Numbered from the stretch's first letter, positions 25,472 to 36,966 are shown. The stretch: DNA of 64,000 bases from Phenylobacterium hankyongense (GCF_003254505.1 NZ_QFYP01000001.1:3518001-3582000), one strand, 5' to 3'. The notes: generated from the sequence alone by a model not told the origin. Numbers and translations are program-made.

Positions 25472-28123
25472 ATGACGCGGCTCCAGCGCTTGCCGCGAAA
25501 GAAACTCGCAGTCCTCATGGCGGGACTGTTGAGCTCGACCGCCACCGCGGCCCTGGCCGCGGGCGTCGCGACCGACGCTGCGGGCGCCAATGAGGTCAGC
25601 GCCGTGACGGTGAACGCCGCCCGGCTGGATCCCGAGGTCACTTCCCGCACCCGCCAGGAGACCGCGCCCAACGTCATCGAGACGGTCACGCAGGAGGAGG
25701 TCCGCAAGCTGCCGGACATCAACGCCGGCGAGGCCATCGCCCGCCTGCCCGGCGCGGCGCTGTCCGTCGACACCGGCCAGGGCCGCTGGGTGAACATCCG
25801 CGGCCTCGACGCGGACCTGACCAGCACGACCTACGGCGGCGTCCACCTGCCCCCGACCAACCCCGTCAGCCCGCAGAACGGCGGCCGGGCCTTCGCCTTC
25901 GACACCTTTCCGACCGGCATGATCGGCTCGTTGACGATCACCAAGACCAACAAGCCCGAACAGGACGCCGAAGCGCTCGGCGGCACCGTGGAGATCACGC
26001 CCAAGGCCATCCCCGACGGCCGCGACCACTTCCTGGAGCTGCGCGCCGGGACGGGCGAGCAGTATTCGCGCAAGACCGGCGTCGTTGACCTGTCCGCGAG
26101 CGGCGGCTTCCGCTTCGGCGGCGCAGGCGAGGACAAGCCCTTCTCGTTCGTCGGCTCCCTGTCCTACTACAAGGACGCGCTGGGCACGGACGACCGCCGC
26201 GCCGCCTTCATCGACAAGTCGACCTCGCCGAACCTGGCCTGGTCGAACATGACCCAGGCCTACTACCAGTTCCACCGGACGACCAAGGGCGTCGGCGGCG
26301 AACTCGCCTACCAGCCCGACGCCAACAATCGGTTCTATGCCCGCTATCTCTATTCGGGATACGTCGAGGACGTCGAACGCGACCGCTGGGTGGTCAAGAC
26401 CGCCGGCGCCTCGGTGCAGAACCCCGACGGCAGCATCACCTCGGGCGTCAAGCAGTTCGACAAGTCGCTCCGCTACATGCAGGAGCAGGTCAGCCTGAAC
26501 ATCGCCGAGATCGGCGGCGAAAACCAGATCGGCGCGGCCAAGGTCGACTACCACGTCGCCTTCGCCGAAGGCCGCGACTACCGGCCCTACGACAACATCG
26601 CCACCTACACCGCCAAGCCGGGCGCCGCGTCCATCAACTACAACCAGGCTGATTACCGGTACCCAAGCTACACCATCATCGGCGCGAACCAGCTGGATCC
26701 GAGCACCTACGGCCTGGCCAGCGTCACCGACAACACCCAGCTCTACCGGACCCGGGAATGGACGGCCGCGGTCAACGCCAGCCTGCCGACCCATTTCACC
26801 GGCGCCTCGGACGAGGAGCTGAAGGTGGGGGCCTCGGCGCGGCTGCGCACGAACACCCACCAGTTCAATCCCTACACCTCGACCGCCGTGCCCGCCGTGA
26901 GCCTGAGCGGCGTCGTCTACGGATCGCCGATCTACTACTACCAGGACCACTACGCGAACGGGCAGAACATCAGCGTCGACGGCTCGCGCAACCTGTTCCA
27001 GGGCGGCGCAGGCGCCGGCTTCGCCACCAACCCGGCGGCCAACGCCTTCGCCGGCGGCGCGGTCCAGCAGGACAACAGGGAGGACGTCTACGCGGCCTAC
27101 GCCCAGGAGCAGATGACATTCGGCAAGCTGGGCATCCTGGCCGGGCTGCGCGTCGAGACCACCCATGCCAGCTACAGCGGCAACACCAGCGTGCCGACCG
27201 GCACGACGGGCGCCGGCGGCGAGCGTGGCGGGCAGACGCCGACCTTCAACGGCTCGACCCTGCTGCCGGTCTCCTCCAAGGCCGACTACACCAACCTCTT
27301 CCCGTCGGTGCAGGCGCGTTATGAGCTCCGGCCGGACCTGATTCTGCGGGCCTCCTACTCGAGCACCATCGCGCGGCCCGGGTTCAACCAGATCGACCCC
27401 GCCGCCACCATCGACGTGGCGAACAACGTGGTGGCGATGGGCAACCCGAACCTGAAGCCCATCACCTCGAACAACCTCGACCTGTCGGTCGAGGGCTACC
27501 TGCCGCACGGCGGGATCGCCTCGTTCAACGTCTTCGACAAGGAGCTGTCGAACTACATCTTCGGGCGCACGGTGTTCGGCGGGATCACCGACCCGGTCGT
27601 GCTCGGGGCGCTGGGCAACCAGTCCACGGCCACCCAGGTGGTGACCTACGGCAACATCGCCAGCGCCAGGGCGGTCGGCTTCGAGTTGAACTACGACCAG
27701 AAGTTCAGCTTCCTGCCGGGCGTGCTGAGCGGCCTCGGGACGAGCCTCAATTACACCTACGTGGACTCGTCCGGTCAGATCCGGCCGGGCGAGAACGGCC
27801 CGCTGCCCTCCACCTCGCGCAACAACGCCAACGCCGCGCTCTATTGGGAGGACGACCGCCTGAGCGTGCGCGGGGCGGTGTCCTACGTCGGCCGCAGCCT
27901 GCTGTTCGTCGGCGCCAGCCGGGCGGTTGATCAGTTCACCGAAGCCCGCCTGGCCGCGGACCTCAGCGCCAGCTACGCGCTGAGCCCGACGTTCTCGGTC
28001 TATGTCGCCGGCCGCAACCTGCTGAACACCGCCCACACCATCACCGAAGGCTCGAAGAACCGCGTCATCCAGCGCGAGATGTTCGGGCCCGCCGTGCTGG
28101 TAGGCTTCACCGCGGCCCTCTAG
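25472..28123 (+). CDS. TonB-dependent receptor
   Basis: The 883-aa outer-membrane transporter has a signal peptide after MTRLQRLPRKK, cleaved near LAAGVA. The plug domain (about residues 55-180) has NVIETVTQEEVRKLPDINAG and WVNIRGLDADL. A 22-stranded barrel follows, ending TAAL. The layout matches the TIGR01782-like TonB-Xanth-Caul receptors used for carbohydrate or other organic ligands rather than classical siderophores. It is divergent from a TctDE-like two-component system and followed, after 20 bases, by a secreted protein gene. Ligand unknown. Confidence 0.94.
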   Translation: MTRLQRLPRKKLAVLMAGLLSSTATAALAAGVATDAAGANEVSAVTVNAARLDPEVTSRTRQETAPNVIETVTQEEVRKLPDINAGEAIARLPGAALSVDTGQGRWVNIRGLDADLTSTTYGGVHLPPTNPVSPQNGGRAFAFDTFPTGMIGSLTITKTNKPEQDAEALGGTVEITPKAIPDGRDHFLELRAGTGEQYSRKTGVVDLSASGGFRFGGAGEDKPFSFVGSLSYYKDALGTDDRRAAFIDKSTSPNLAWSNMTQAYYQFHRTTKGVGGELAYQPDANNRFYARYLYSGYVEDVERDRWVVKTAGASVQNPDGSITSGVKQFDKSLRYMQEQVSLNIAEIGGENQIGAAKVDYHVAFAEGRDYRPYDNIATYTAKPGAASINYNQADYRYPSYTIIGANQLDPSTYGLASVTDNTQLYRTREWTAAVNASLPTHFTGASDEELKVGASARLRTNTHQFNPYTSTAVPAVSLSGVVYGSPIYYYQDHYANGQNISVDGSRNLFQGGAGAGFATNPAANAFAGGAVQQDNREDVYAAYAQEQMTFGKLGILAGLRVETTHASYSGNTSVPTGTTGAGGERGGQTPTFNGSTLLPVSSKADYTNLFPSVQARYELRPDLILRASYSSTIARPGFNQIDPAATIDVANNVVAMGNPNLKPITSNNLDLSVEGYLPHGGIASFNVFDKELSNYIFGRTVFGGITDPVVLGALGNQSTATQVVTYGNIASARAVGFELNYDQKFSFLPGVLSGLGTSLNYTYVDSSGQIRPGENGPLPSTSRNNANAALYWEDDRLSVRGAVSYVGRSLLFVGASRAVDQFTEARLAADLSASYALSPTFSVYVAGRNLLNTAHTITEGSKNRVIQREMFGPAVLVGFTAAL

Positions 28124-28143
28124 CCCCGCCCCCAGGACCTCAC

Positions 28144-29211
28144 ATGAACGCTCACAAGTTGCTGGCCATTCCGATGGCCCTGGCGATCGGCGCGCTCGGC
28201 GCTGCGGCTTGGGCCGCACCGCCGCCGGGCGCCCCGGCCGCGCCCCGATCGGTGACCGCCGTCGCCGGCTACAAGCTCTCGGTCTTCGCCGGCGCGCCCG
28301 CCAACGCCGCGAAGTCGACCAAGCCGGACTCCATCCTCCAACTCGGCGACAGCGTCTTCGTCGGCTACGCCGACGCCCTCGACGGAGACGGCGCCATCCC
28401 CGGCAGCCATCCCCCCGTCCAGGGCCGGACCGAGGTCATCCAGTACGACCTGCACGGCCGCATGGGGAAGGTGTTCAGCGTCGCGGGACACAACGACGGC
28501 CTGATGGCGTACGACGCCCACACCCTGTGGGCGATGTCCAACGAGGACGATCACCCGGTTCTCACCGTCATCGACCTGCAGAGCGGGTCGCAGGCGGAGT
28601 ACCAGCCGACCACGCCGCTGCCGCATGGCGGCGTCGACGACATGGTGATCATCAAGGGCGTGGTCTACGCCACCGCCTCCCATCACTCCGTGGCCCCGAA
28701 CGGGATCGTGACCGGCGCGCCGGCGGTGATCGCGATCGGGCTGAACAGCGCCAGCCACACCTTCGACTGGAAGCCGGTGCTGGCGTCGAACGCCCAGGTG
28801 ACACACGCGGTGACCGGCGCGGCGATGACCTTGAACCTCACCCAGCCGGATTCGGAGGCCGTTGCCCCGAACGGCGACCTCATCGTCGACGGCGTCGCGG
28901 ACTCGCAGCTCGTCATTGTCCATGAGCCCGGAACGGCGGCCCAAAGCGCGAGGATGTTGCCGGTCAGGCTCTACAGGAACCTCTGGCCGCTGGACGACAC
29001 CCGGTTCGCGCCGGCGGCGAAGAACGCCTTCCTGCTGTTCGCCGACACCGCCACCAACACCCTCTACCGCCTGGACGGCGACTTCGTCCCCGGCGCTGCG
29101 TACAGCTCAGGACGGGGCTCGGTGTTGAAACTCGACATGAGCTCGGGCGAGCTCACCCCGGTGGTCATCGGCCTGGGGCAACCGAACGGGATGTGGTTCG
29201 TGACGCCCTAG
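28144..29211 (+). CDS. Secreted beta-propeller-like protein of unknown function
   Basis: The 355-aa protein has a Sec signal ([20 protein letters not shown], cleavage after AWA). The mature part looks like repeated short-strand blades ([63 protein letters not shown]). This suggests an NHL/SMP-30-like propeller, but I recognise no named family; beta-propeller phytase motifs are absent. It follows the TonB receptor by 20 bases, so it is likely an operon partner that binds or processes the receptor's ligand. Confidence 0.72.
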   Translation: MNAHKLLAIPMALAIGALGAAAWAAPPPGAPAAPRSVTAVAGYKLSVFAGAPANAAKSTKPDSILQLGDSVFVGYADALDGDGAIPGSHPPVQGRTEVIQYDLHGRMGKVFSVAGHNDGLMAYDAHTLWAMSNEDDHPVLTVIDLQSGSQAEYQPTTPLPHGGVDDMVIIKGVVYATASHHSVAPNGIVTGAPAVIAIGLNSASHTFDWKPVLASNAQVTHAVTGAAMTLNLTQPDSEAVAPNGDLIVDGVADSQLVIVHEPGTAAQSARMLPVRLYRNLWPLDDTRFAPAAKNAFLLFADTATNTLYRLDGDFVPGAAYSSGRGSVLKLDMSSGELTPVVIGLGQPNGMWFVTP

Positions 29212-29234
29212 CTGGGGGCGCCCGTCGACGGTGG

Positions 29235-30239
<1,005 letters not shown>

Positions 30240-30259
30240 CGCCACCATATGGGGGCCGA

Positions 30260-31540
30260 TCAGCGCGAGAACACACCCACCAATTCTATATGCGGGGACC
30301 AAAGGAACTGGTCGACAGGCAGCACCCGCTCCAGGCGGAAGCCGGCGTCGACCAGGGTGCGGGCGTCGCGGGCGAAGGTCGCGGGGTTGCAGGAGACGCC
30401 GATCACCCGCGCCACGGCGGACCGCGCCAGCTCCGCCGTCTGCTCGGCCGCCCCGGCGCGCGGCGGGTCGAAGACCGCGACGTCGGTCTTCTTCAGCTCC
30501 TCGGCCAGCATCGGCCGGCGGACCAGGTCGCGGGCCTCGGCGGTGACGCCTTTCAGCCCCGGCGCGCTGGCCATCGCGCCGCTGATCGCCTGCACGGCCG
30601 CCGGCGCGAAGTCCGCCGCATGCACCTGGGCGATCTCCGCCAGCCGAAAGGTGAAGGTGCCGACGCCGCAATAGAGGTCGGCGATCCGGTTGGCGCCGGC
30701 CGCCGCTTGCGCGACGAAGGCGGTCATGGCGGCCTCGGCGCCGGCGGTCGCCTGCAGGAAGGCGCCGGCCGGCAGGGCCACGGTCGCGGCGCCGAACGTC
30801 ACCTGCGGCAGGCGGGCGAGATAGGCGATCTCGCCGTCCAGGGTGACGCGGGCGAAGTCCGCCTCGGCGGCCCGTTCGGCCAGCTGCATCCGCGCGTCCG
30901 CCGACAGCCCGCCGCTCTTGCGTTCCACCCCGGAGATGTCGACGTCGAGCCCGGTGGCGGTGAGCGTCACGTGCAGGGTCGGCGCGGACTTCGGGTGTTC
31001 GAACAGCGGCGCGGCCAGCCGCTTCAGCGCCGGGATCGCGGCCTGGATCGCCGGATCTGAGATCGGGCAGACGGCGATGTCCACCAAGTCCCAGGACTTG
31101 CGGGTCTTGTAGCCCAGCCGTGCGGCCTGGCGGGTCCCACGGCGGGCGTGCAGGGCCACGCGCCGCCGCGTCGCCGGCGCGGCGGCGAAGGCCGGGAGCA
31201 TCTCGGCCTCCAGGCTCTGGCGCGCCAGGGTGCCGCGCAGCCGCTCCACCTTCCAGGCCAGGTAGGGCGCGTGCGCCCAGTGCTGCAGGGCGCAGCCGCC
31301 GCAGATCCCGAAGTGCGGGCACGGCGGCTCCACGCGATCCGGGCTGGGTTCGAGCACCTCGATCAGCTCGCGCCGCTCGCCGGAGCCCGCCACCCGCACC
31401 CGCTCGCCCGGCAGGGTGAAGGGCGCGAAGACCGGCCCCGGCGCCATGCCGTCGCCCTCCCCGCCCATCGCCTCGATCGCCACCTCGACCGGCGGACGGG
31501 CGGCGGCATTGGGACGCGGGGCGGGTCTGGGTCGTCGCAT
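30260..31540 (-). CDS. Class I SAM-dependent 23S rRNA/tRNA (uracil-5-)-methyltransferase, TrmA/RlmD family
   Basis: The 426-aa protein has the N-terminal Fe-S cysteines [15 protein letters not shown], a TrmA/RlmD central domain and the SAM fold [10 protein letters not shown] and FDPPRAGA. The catalytic Cys lies in [14 protein letters not shown], with the general base in the C-terminal [10 protein letters not shown]. It makes m5U in rRNA or tRNA; which RNA is not clear from sequence alone. I start at MRRPRPAP, the common short basic N-terminus, and discard a 15-codon upstream extension. Confidence 0.93.
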   Translation of the reverse strand: MRRPRPAPRPNAAARPPVEVAIEAMGGEGDGMAPGPVFAPFTLPGERVRVAGSGERRELIEVLEPSPDRVEPPCPHFGICGGCALQHWAHAPYLAWKVERLRGTLARQSLEAEMLPAFAAAPATRRRVALHARRGTRQAARLGYKTRKSWDLVDIAVCPISDPAIQAAIPALKRLAAPLFEHPKSAPTLHVTLTATGLDVDISGVERKSGGLSADARMQLAERAAEADFARVTLDGEIAYLARLPQVTFGAATVALPAGAFLQATAGAEAAMTAFVAQAAAGANRIADLYCGVGTFTFRLAEIAQVHAADFAPAAVQAISGAMASAPGLKGVTAEARDLVRRPMLAEELKKTDVAVFDPPRAGAAEQTAELARSAVARVIGVSCNPATFARDARTLVDAGFRLERVLPVDQFLWSPHIELVGVFSR

Positions 31541-31686
31541 GCTAGGGCTCACGGAAATGGCGGTTCGCGCAGGCGTATACGCCACATGAACGAAGATGAA
31601 CGCGGCGATTAACGGCCGTTCAGCTTGGGCCGGCCATAGTCAGGCTTAGGCCGAAGCGCCATCGAGATACGTCAGAGGGAACAGCG

Positions 31687-32286
31687 ATGTCCAAGTCTTC
31701 CATCTTCGCCAAGGTCGCCTTCGCGGCCATCGCGGGCGCGATGGCGCTCGGCGGTTCGGCCGCGTCGGCCCAGCCTTACGGCGGCCCCGCGCCGGCCTAC
31801 GGCGGCGGCTACGATCCCTGCCAGCGCGAGGCCAGCGGCCGCGGCATCGTCGGCGCCCTGGTGGGCGGCGGGCTCGGCGCGACGGTCGGCTCGCAGATGG
31901 CGGCCAGCGGCCACCGCACCGACGGCTCGCTGCTGGGCGGCGTCCTCGGCGCCCTGGCCGGGGCCAAGGTCGGCAACAGCAGCGCCGCGTGCAACAGCGC
32001 GCCGCCGCCGCCCCTCCCGCCGCCGCCGCCTCGGGCCGACTACGGCGCGCCCTATGCCCAGGGCTATGACATGCCGCCCCCGCCCCCCTACCGCTACGGC
32101 AGCCGGGTCGAGGAGGTCTATGTCTACGGCCACCGTGGCGAGCGCCTCCGCATCGTCGACCGTCCGCCGGGAGCCGACGGCTGCACCCTGGCCGAGAGCC
32201 CGATCTACATGCCCGACGGCCGCGTCCAGAAGCGCTTTGTCCGCGTCTGCCAGGACAGCTCGGGCCGCTATCAGGTCGTCGACTGA
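31687..32286 (+). CDS. Secreted glycine-zipper (2TM) surface protein
   Basis: The 199-aa protein has a signal peptide (cleavage after AASAQ) and a short Cys-containing segment (YDPCQREASGR). A glycine-zipper hairpin follows (GIVGALVGGGLGATVGSQ, then SLLGGVLGALAGAKVG; about residues 56-100). A proline-rich spacer leads to a C-terminal domain (RYGSRVEEVYVYGHRGERL to FVRVCQDSSGRYQVVD). Such proteins are usually associated with the outer membrane; the role is unknown. It is monocistronic and followed by a terminator. Confidence 0.8.
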   Translation: MSKSSIFAKVAFAAIAGAMALGGSAASAQPYGGPAPAYGGGYDPCQREASGRGIVGALVGGGLGATVGSQMAASGHRTDGSLLGGVLGALAGAKVGNSSAACNSAPPPPLPPPPPRADYGAPYAQGYDMPPPPPYRYGSRVEEVYVYGHRGERLRIVDRPPGADGCTLAESPIYMPDGRVQKRFVRVCQDSSGRYQVVD

Positions 32287-32312
32287 CGCACCCACGATCT
32301 TCCGTTGAACTT

Positions 32313-32345
32313 GGCCGCCTGCTTCACCGCAGGCGGCCTTTTCTT
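32313..32345 (+). terminator. Rho-independent terminator after the glycine-zipper gene
   Basis: A 10-bp perfect stem GGCCGCCTGC/GCAGGCGGCC with TTCACC loop is followed by TTTTCTTT. Confidence 0.92.
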
Positions 32346-32353
32346 TGGCCGGC

Positions 32354-33088
32354 TTAGCCGGGCCGCCGCGCCCAGAGCAGGAACTCGCGATTGCCGTCGC
32401 CGCCGACGATGGGGCTGTCGGCGGTCGCCTGCACCGCCCAGCCCGCGCCCTCCAGGAAGCCCTTCACGCCCTCCAGCGCGTCAAGCCGCGCCGCCTCGTC
32501 CTTCACCAGGCCGCCCTTGCCCACCCGGTCGGGTCCGACCTCGAACTGCGGCTTCACCAGCGCCACCAGATCGGCGCCCGGCGCGGCGAGCGCCAGGGCG
32601 GCCGGCAGCGCTTTCGCCAGGCCGATGAAGCTGACGTCGGTGACGATCAGGCCCGGCGGTTCCGGGACCAGCGCCGCGGTGAGCTGGCGGGCGTCGGTGG
32701 CCTCCAGGCTCGCCACCCGCGGGTCGGCGGCGAGGCTCGGGTGCAGCTGTCCGCGGCCGACGTCGACCGCGTAGACCCGCAGCGCGCCCTTCGCCAGGCA
32801 GACCTCGGTGAAGCCGCCGGTGGAGGCCCCGACGTCCAGCACGACCCGGCCTTTGACCGCCACGGGCCAGAGCTCCAGGGCGTGGGCCAGCTTCAGCGCC
32901 CCGCGTCCGACCCAGGGATGCGCCGGCGTGGCGACCACGACGGCCGCCTCGTCGAGCGGATCCGAAGCCTTCAGCACCGGCCGGCCGTCGGCGGTGACGC
33001 CGCCCGCCTCGATGGCGGCGCGGGCCTTCGCGCGGCTCCCGAAGAAGCCGCACTCGACCAGCAGCACGTCGGCCCGCCTGCGGCTCAC
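32354..33088 (-). CDS. TlyA-family rRNA 2'-O-methyltransferase ("hemolysin A" type)
   Basis: The 244-aa protein has an N-terminal S4 RNA-binding domain (RRADVLLVECGFFGSRAKARAAIEAG) and an FtsJ/Rossmann methyltransferase domain (VVLDVGASTGGFTEVCLAKGA, VTDVSFIGL, LVKPQFEVG). In characterised members it methylates a ribose in 16S and/or 23S rRNA; hemolysin naming is historical. It follows the acyl-CoA synthetase gene by 10 bases in the same direction. Confidence 0.94.
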   Translation of the reverse strand: MSRRRADVLLVECGFFGSRAKARAAIEAGGVTADGRPVLKASDPLDEAAVVVATPAHPWVGRGALKLAHALELWPVAVKGRVVLDVGASTGGFTEVCLAKGALRVYAVDVGRGQLHPSLAADPRVASLEATDARQLTAALVPEPPGLIVTDVSFIGLAKALPAALALAAPGADLVALVKPQFEVGPDRVGKGGLVKDEAARLDALEGVKGFLEGAGWAVQATADSPIVGGDGNREFLLWARRPG

Positions 33089-33098
33089 GCCGGCGACG

Positions 33099-34859
33099 TC
33101 AGGCGCTGGCCGGCGCGTCCTCGAACAGCTTCTTCAGCTCGTTCTTGAGGATCTTGCCATTGGCGTTGCGCGGCAGGGTCTCGTGCCAGAAGCGGATCTG
33201 CACCGGCACCTTGAAGGCCGCCAGCCGCTCGGCCACATGGGCGCGAAGCTCGGCCTCGGTGGCCTCCGCGCCGGGCTTCAGCGTCACCACCGCCGCGGGC
33301 TCCTCGCCCAGCGTCCGGTGCGGGATGCCGACCACGGCGGCGTCCATCACCGCCGGGTGGTCGTAGAGGACGTTCTCCACCTCCACGCAGTAGATGTTCT
33401 CCCCGCCGCGGATCAGCATGTCCTTGGCCCGGTCGATGATGAAGCAGAAGCCCTCCTCGTCGAGCTTGGCGAGGTCGCCGGTGCGCACCCAGCCGTCGAC
33501 GAAGGTCTGGGCGGTCGCCTCGGGCTTGTTCCAGTAGAGCTTGCAGTTCATCGGCCCCTTGGACCACAGCTCGCCCACTTCGCCGGCCGGCAGCACCGTC
33601 ACGCCGTCGGCGGCGTCGCGGATCTGCAGCTCGGCCACCGCCGCGGCCGGGCCGCAGCTGTCGGGGCGGTTGATGTAGTCCTCGGCGCTGTTGGAGGTCA
33701 CCGTGGCGCAGGTCTCGGTCATGCCCCAGCCCTGGCCGGGCTGCGACTTGGGGAAGGTCTCGCGGATGCGCCGCACCAATTCCGGCGCCGAGGGCGCGCC
33801 GCCGTAGGCCACCGCCTCCAGCGAGGAGAGGTCGTAGTTGGCGCGGGCCGGGTGCTCGATCAGCTGCCAGGCGATGGTCGGCACGCCGCCGGCCGACTGG
33901 ATCTTCTCGCGCTCGATCAGCTCGAAGGCGCGGACCACGTCCCACCGGTACATCATCACCAGCTTGGCGCCGGAGAACAGCGACGGGTTCAGCACCGCGA
34001 AACAGCCGGTGACGTGGAAGAACGGCACCGAGATCAGCGACGAGCGTTGCGGCGCACTGGGGTCGGGGGCCGGAGGCGCCTCGCCGCGGCGCAGGAAGCC
34101 GCGGGCGCCGGCGGCGGCGGCGGTCATGATGTTGGAGTTCACCGCCCTCTGGGTGGCGAGCGCGCCCTTGGGCTTACCCGTGGTCCCCGAGGTGTAGAAG
34201 ATGGTGGCGTCGTCTTCCGGACCGACCTCGGCCGGCGGCAGCGGCTGGTCGGGCAGCCGGCCCCAGTCGTTGGCGCTGCCCAGCACGCTCTCCAGCTTGG
34301 CCACCCACGGATGGGCGATCTCCTCGGCCTCGCGGCTGACGTAGACCCGCACCAGGCCCGGGCAGTTCGAGAGGTGCTGGCTGAGCCGCTGGTAGCGCTC
34401 GGCGTCGACGATGGCGACCTTGGCGCCGGAATCGGTGAGGCCGTATTCCAGCTCCGGCCCGGTCCACCAGGCGTTCAGCGGGGTGATCACCGCGCCCAGC
34501 GAGGCGGCGGCGTAGAAGGCCACCACCCATTCGGGCAGGTTGCGCATGATCACCGCGACCCGGTCGCCCTTGCCCACCCCCTGCGCGGCGAGCTCGCGGG
34601 CGAAGGCCGAGACGGCGCGGTAGAAGGCCTCGAAGGTGACCCGTTCGTCCTCGTAGACCAGGAACACCCGCTCGCCATGGGCGCGGGAGGCCTCGACCAC
34701 CGAGCGCAGCGACGGCGGCAGGTTCTTCCAGACCTTCAGCGGCACGCCGCCGATGACCTTCTCCTCGGTCTCCAGCGGACTGCCCGGCTGCGTCATCAAC
34801 GCATGCGCCTGGGCGATGGACATGGCGGGCCAGCCGGGAGGCAGCGCGGCCTCGGTCAT
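33099..34859 (-). CDS. Class I adenylate-forming acyl-CoA synthetase
   Basis: The 586-aa enzyme activates a carboxylic acid to acyl-CoA via acyl-AMP. It shows the P-loop-like TIFYTSGTTGKPKGALATQ, the A5 region GWGMTETCATV, GWVRTGDLAKLDEEG with the ATP-binding Asp, DRAKDMLIRGGENIY and the catalytic Lys in NANGKILKNELKK near the C-terminus. Length is normal. The start has GAGGAG 7 bases upstream; a 19-codon upward extension is unsupported. Probable substrate: medium- or long-chain, aromatic or branched acid. It is likely co-transcribed with tlyA. Confidence 0.94.
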   Translation of the reverse strand: MTEAALPPGWPAMSIAQAHALMTQPGSPLETEEKVIGGVPLKVWKNLPPSLRSVVEASRAHGERVFLVYEDERVTFEAFYRAVSAFARELAAQGVGKGDRVAVIMRNLPEWVVAFYAAASLGAVITPLNAWWTGPELEYGLTDSGAKVAIVDAERYQRLSQHLSNCPGLVRVYVSREAEEIAHPWVAKLESVLGSANDWGRLPDQPLPPAEVGPEDDATIFYTSGTTGKPKGALATQRAVNSNIMTAAAAGARGFLRRGEAPPAPDPSAPQRSSLISVPFFHVTGCFAVLNPSLFSGAKLVMMYRWDVVRAFELIEREKIQSAGGVPTIAWQLIEHPARANYDLSSLEAVAYGGAPSAPELVRRIRETFPKSQPGQGWGMTETCATVTSNSAEDYINRPDSCGPAAAVAELQIRDAADGVTVLPAGEVGELWSKGPMNCKLYWNKPEATAQTFVDGWVRTGDLAKLDEEGFCFIIDRAKDMLIRGGENIYCVEVENVLYDHPAVMDAAVVGIPHRTLGEEPAAVVTLKPGAEATEAELRAHVAERLAAFKVPVQIRFWHETLPRNANGKILKNELKKLFEDAPASA

Positions 34860-34971
34860 GGACGTTCTCCTCAAAAACGTACGCCGCTCTGCGTCGGCTA
34901 CTTCATAAGTGAACAAGCATAACCCAGCGCCGGAGGCAAACGGCCGTTTGAAGGCGAATGTGGCGCCGCCG

Positions 34972-36501
34972 TCACCCCGCCGCGCCGTAGACGCTCATCA
35001 CGTCGCGCCGGAACGCCGCCTGGCTGGACGGCCGGCTGTAGAACATGTGGCCGCCCGGATAGATACTGAGCCGCACCCGGTTGGGATCGCCGCTGATCGG
35101 CATCTGGTCGATGATCAGGCGCGAGATGAAATAGGGGCACGACAGGTCGTCGTAGCCGTGGGCGATCAGCACCTTCATCTTAGGATCGGCGGCGACCGCC
35201 TGGCGCAGGTCGGTGGCCGCGTCGGTCAGCTCGATCCCCTTCTCCCAGTTCTCATTGACGTCATTGCTGAGCGCGTTGAAGCGGCCCTCCACCTTCCAGC
35301 CGACCACGCGGGTGTCGAAGTCGACCATGGCGCTGGTGGTCGGCGCGATGATGGCGTCGAGGATCGGGTCGCCGCGACGGCCGTCCGGCGACCACGGGAA
35401 GGGATCGTCCTGGGTGACGTTGGAATCGTACCAGCTGCCGATCCGGCCCTTGTCGCGATAGAGCTCGCGCAGGAAGGCGCGGCTTTCGATCCGGCCGCCC
35501 GACTGGCGCACGAAGGTCTCGTTCAGGCCGGTGTAGGCGGTGACCTTGCGCACCACCCTCGCCACCGCGTCGGGATCGCGCCGGCCTTTCAGGAGATCAT
35601 TGACGAACTCGCCGCGGGCGTAGGCCTCCACCTCGGCCATGGCTTCCGGCGACAGGACCTTGCCCTGCCGCTCGTAGTTGGCGGCGGTCATCGACGGCAG
35701 GGTGGCCACCCAGGCCATCGGCGAGAAGTCCGGCGCGCTGTCGGCCGACGGCTCCAGGTAGGGCGAGACCATCACCACGCCGTTGACGCCCACCCCCAGC
35801 TTGGTCTGCAGGTAGTAGGTGATCTTCGGCGCCCGGAAGCCGCCGTAGCTCTCGCCGGCCACGTACTTGGGCGAGGCCATGCGGCCGTTCTTCAAGAGCC
35901 AGTCGTAGACGATCCGCGACAGGTACTCGATGTCCGGCTTGATCGAATAGAACTGCTTCTTGGTCTCGTCCTTGTCGACCAGCGAGCGTGAGAAGCCGGT
36001 GCCGACCGGGTCGATGAACACCATGTCGGTGAAGTCGAGCCAGGTGCCGGGATTGTCGGTGAGCCGGGCGGGGTCCGAGGGGCTGTCGCCCTGGGCGCCG
36101 AACTGCACCCGCTTGGGGCCGATGGCGCCGAGGTTGAGGTAGACCGACGCCGCGCCGGGGCCGCCGTTGAAGGCGAAGGTCACCGGCCGGTTCGGGTCCT
36201 TCGGGCCGTCGAGCACATAGGCGGTGAACACCACCTCGGCGATCTTCTTGCCCTTCTCGTCGCGCACCGGCAGCGAGCCGACGGTGGCGGTGTAGTTGAG
36301 AGTCTTGCCGGCGACGTGGGTGACCTGCTTGACGCTGGCGTCGGCGGGGAACGGCGGCAGCTCGACCTTGTCCTTGTCGCCGTCCTTCTTGGCGGCGTCG
36401 GCCTTGGCCGGGGCGTCGTCCGCCCACGCAGCCGGGCCGGCGGCGACCAGCCCGAACGCCAGCGCCAGGGCGGCCGCGGCCGCCATCATCGTCCTTCGCA
36501 T
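34972..36501 (-). CDS. Periplasmic S10-family serine carboxypeptidase-like protein
   Basis: The 509-aa secreted hydrolase has a signal peptide (cleavage after AAWA), then a Lys/Asp-rich stretch. The alpha/beta-hydrolase S10 core shows the oxyanion motif FAFNGGPGAASVY, the nucleophile elbow VAGESYGGFRAPK (catalytic Ser), the acid in AHGYDDLSCPYF and the His in SIYPGGHMFY. The start MRRTMMAAAAAL follows the normal signal pattern; the frame runs 19 codons further up. It probably trims peptides in the periplasm as part of protein scavenging. Confidence 0.93.
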   Translation of the reverse strand: MRRTMMAAAAALALAFGLVAAGPAAWADDAPAKADAAKKDGDKDKVELPPFPADASVKQVTHVAGKTLNYTATVGSLPVRDEKGKKIAEVVFTAYVLDGPKDPNRPVTFAFNGGPGAASVYLNLGAIGPKRVQFGAQGDSPSDPARLTDNPGTWLDFTDMVFIDPVGTGFSRSLVDKDETKKQFYSIKPDIEYLSRIVYDWLLKNGRMASPKYVAGESYGGFRAPKITYYLQTKLGVGVNGVVMVSPYLEPSADSAPDFSPMAWVATLPSMTAANYERQGKVLSPEAMAEVEAYARGEFVNDLLKGRRDPDAVARVVRKVTAYTGLNETFVRQSGGRIESRAFLRELYRDKGRIGSWYDSNVTQDDPFPWSPDGRRGDPILDAIIAPTTSAMVDFDTRVVGWKVEGRFNALSNDVNENWEKGIELTDAATDLRQAVAADPKMKVLIAHGYDDLSCPYFISRLIIDQMPISGDPNRVRLSIYPGGHMFYSRPSSQAAFRRDVMSVYGAAG

Positions 36502-36660
36502 GCAGAATCCCCTCTCGACCGCGGCAAAGATGGCGCAGATCGGGGCTCCGGCAAGCAAAACCGGGGTTGGGCGAGCGCCGGGAGGCCGATCCGGCCGAGC
36601 GGGGCCACCGCGGCTCCGGCGCGGTCCTAACGTCGCCAGGCGACCTGGCGGCAGCCCCGC

Positions 36661-36852
36661 TCAGGCGGCGGGTTGGCCTTCGTGGATGCCCTGCTTGATC
36701 ATGCTGCGCAGCTCCGGGGTGTCCTGGTGCTGGTGCACGGCCACGGCGTGCTGCACGGCGGCCTCGAGAAGCTCGGACTCGCTATCGGCCGAGATCGCAA
36801 CGGTGCAGTTGCGCTCGCTCGGGACCTCGCGGCAGTCGATGTACTTGCGCAT
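36661..36852 (-). CDS. DUF1059 family small protein
   Basis: The 63-aa protein reads MRKYIDCREVPSERNCTVAI and continues through SELLEAAVQHAVAVHQHQDTPELRSMIKQGI, matching the small DUF1059 family (Cys-containing first strand, long helix with conserved His). Function unknown. It is monocistronic, between the S10 peptidase and valS genes. Confidence 0.85.
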   Translation of the reverse strand: MRKYIDCREVPSERNCTVAISADSESELLEAAVQHAVAVHQHQDTPELRSMIKQGIHEGQPAA

Positions 36853-36966
36853 GACGCCCTCTCGGTTGGGATGCGTCCGCCTGACGGCCAGGCGGGCTGA
36901 CCTGGCCGCATCATACCCGATCCCCGCCCCGCCGGCAGCAATCGCCGCAGCGGGCGCGGTCCCCGT

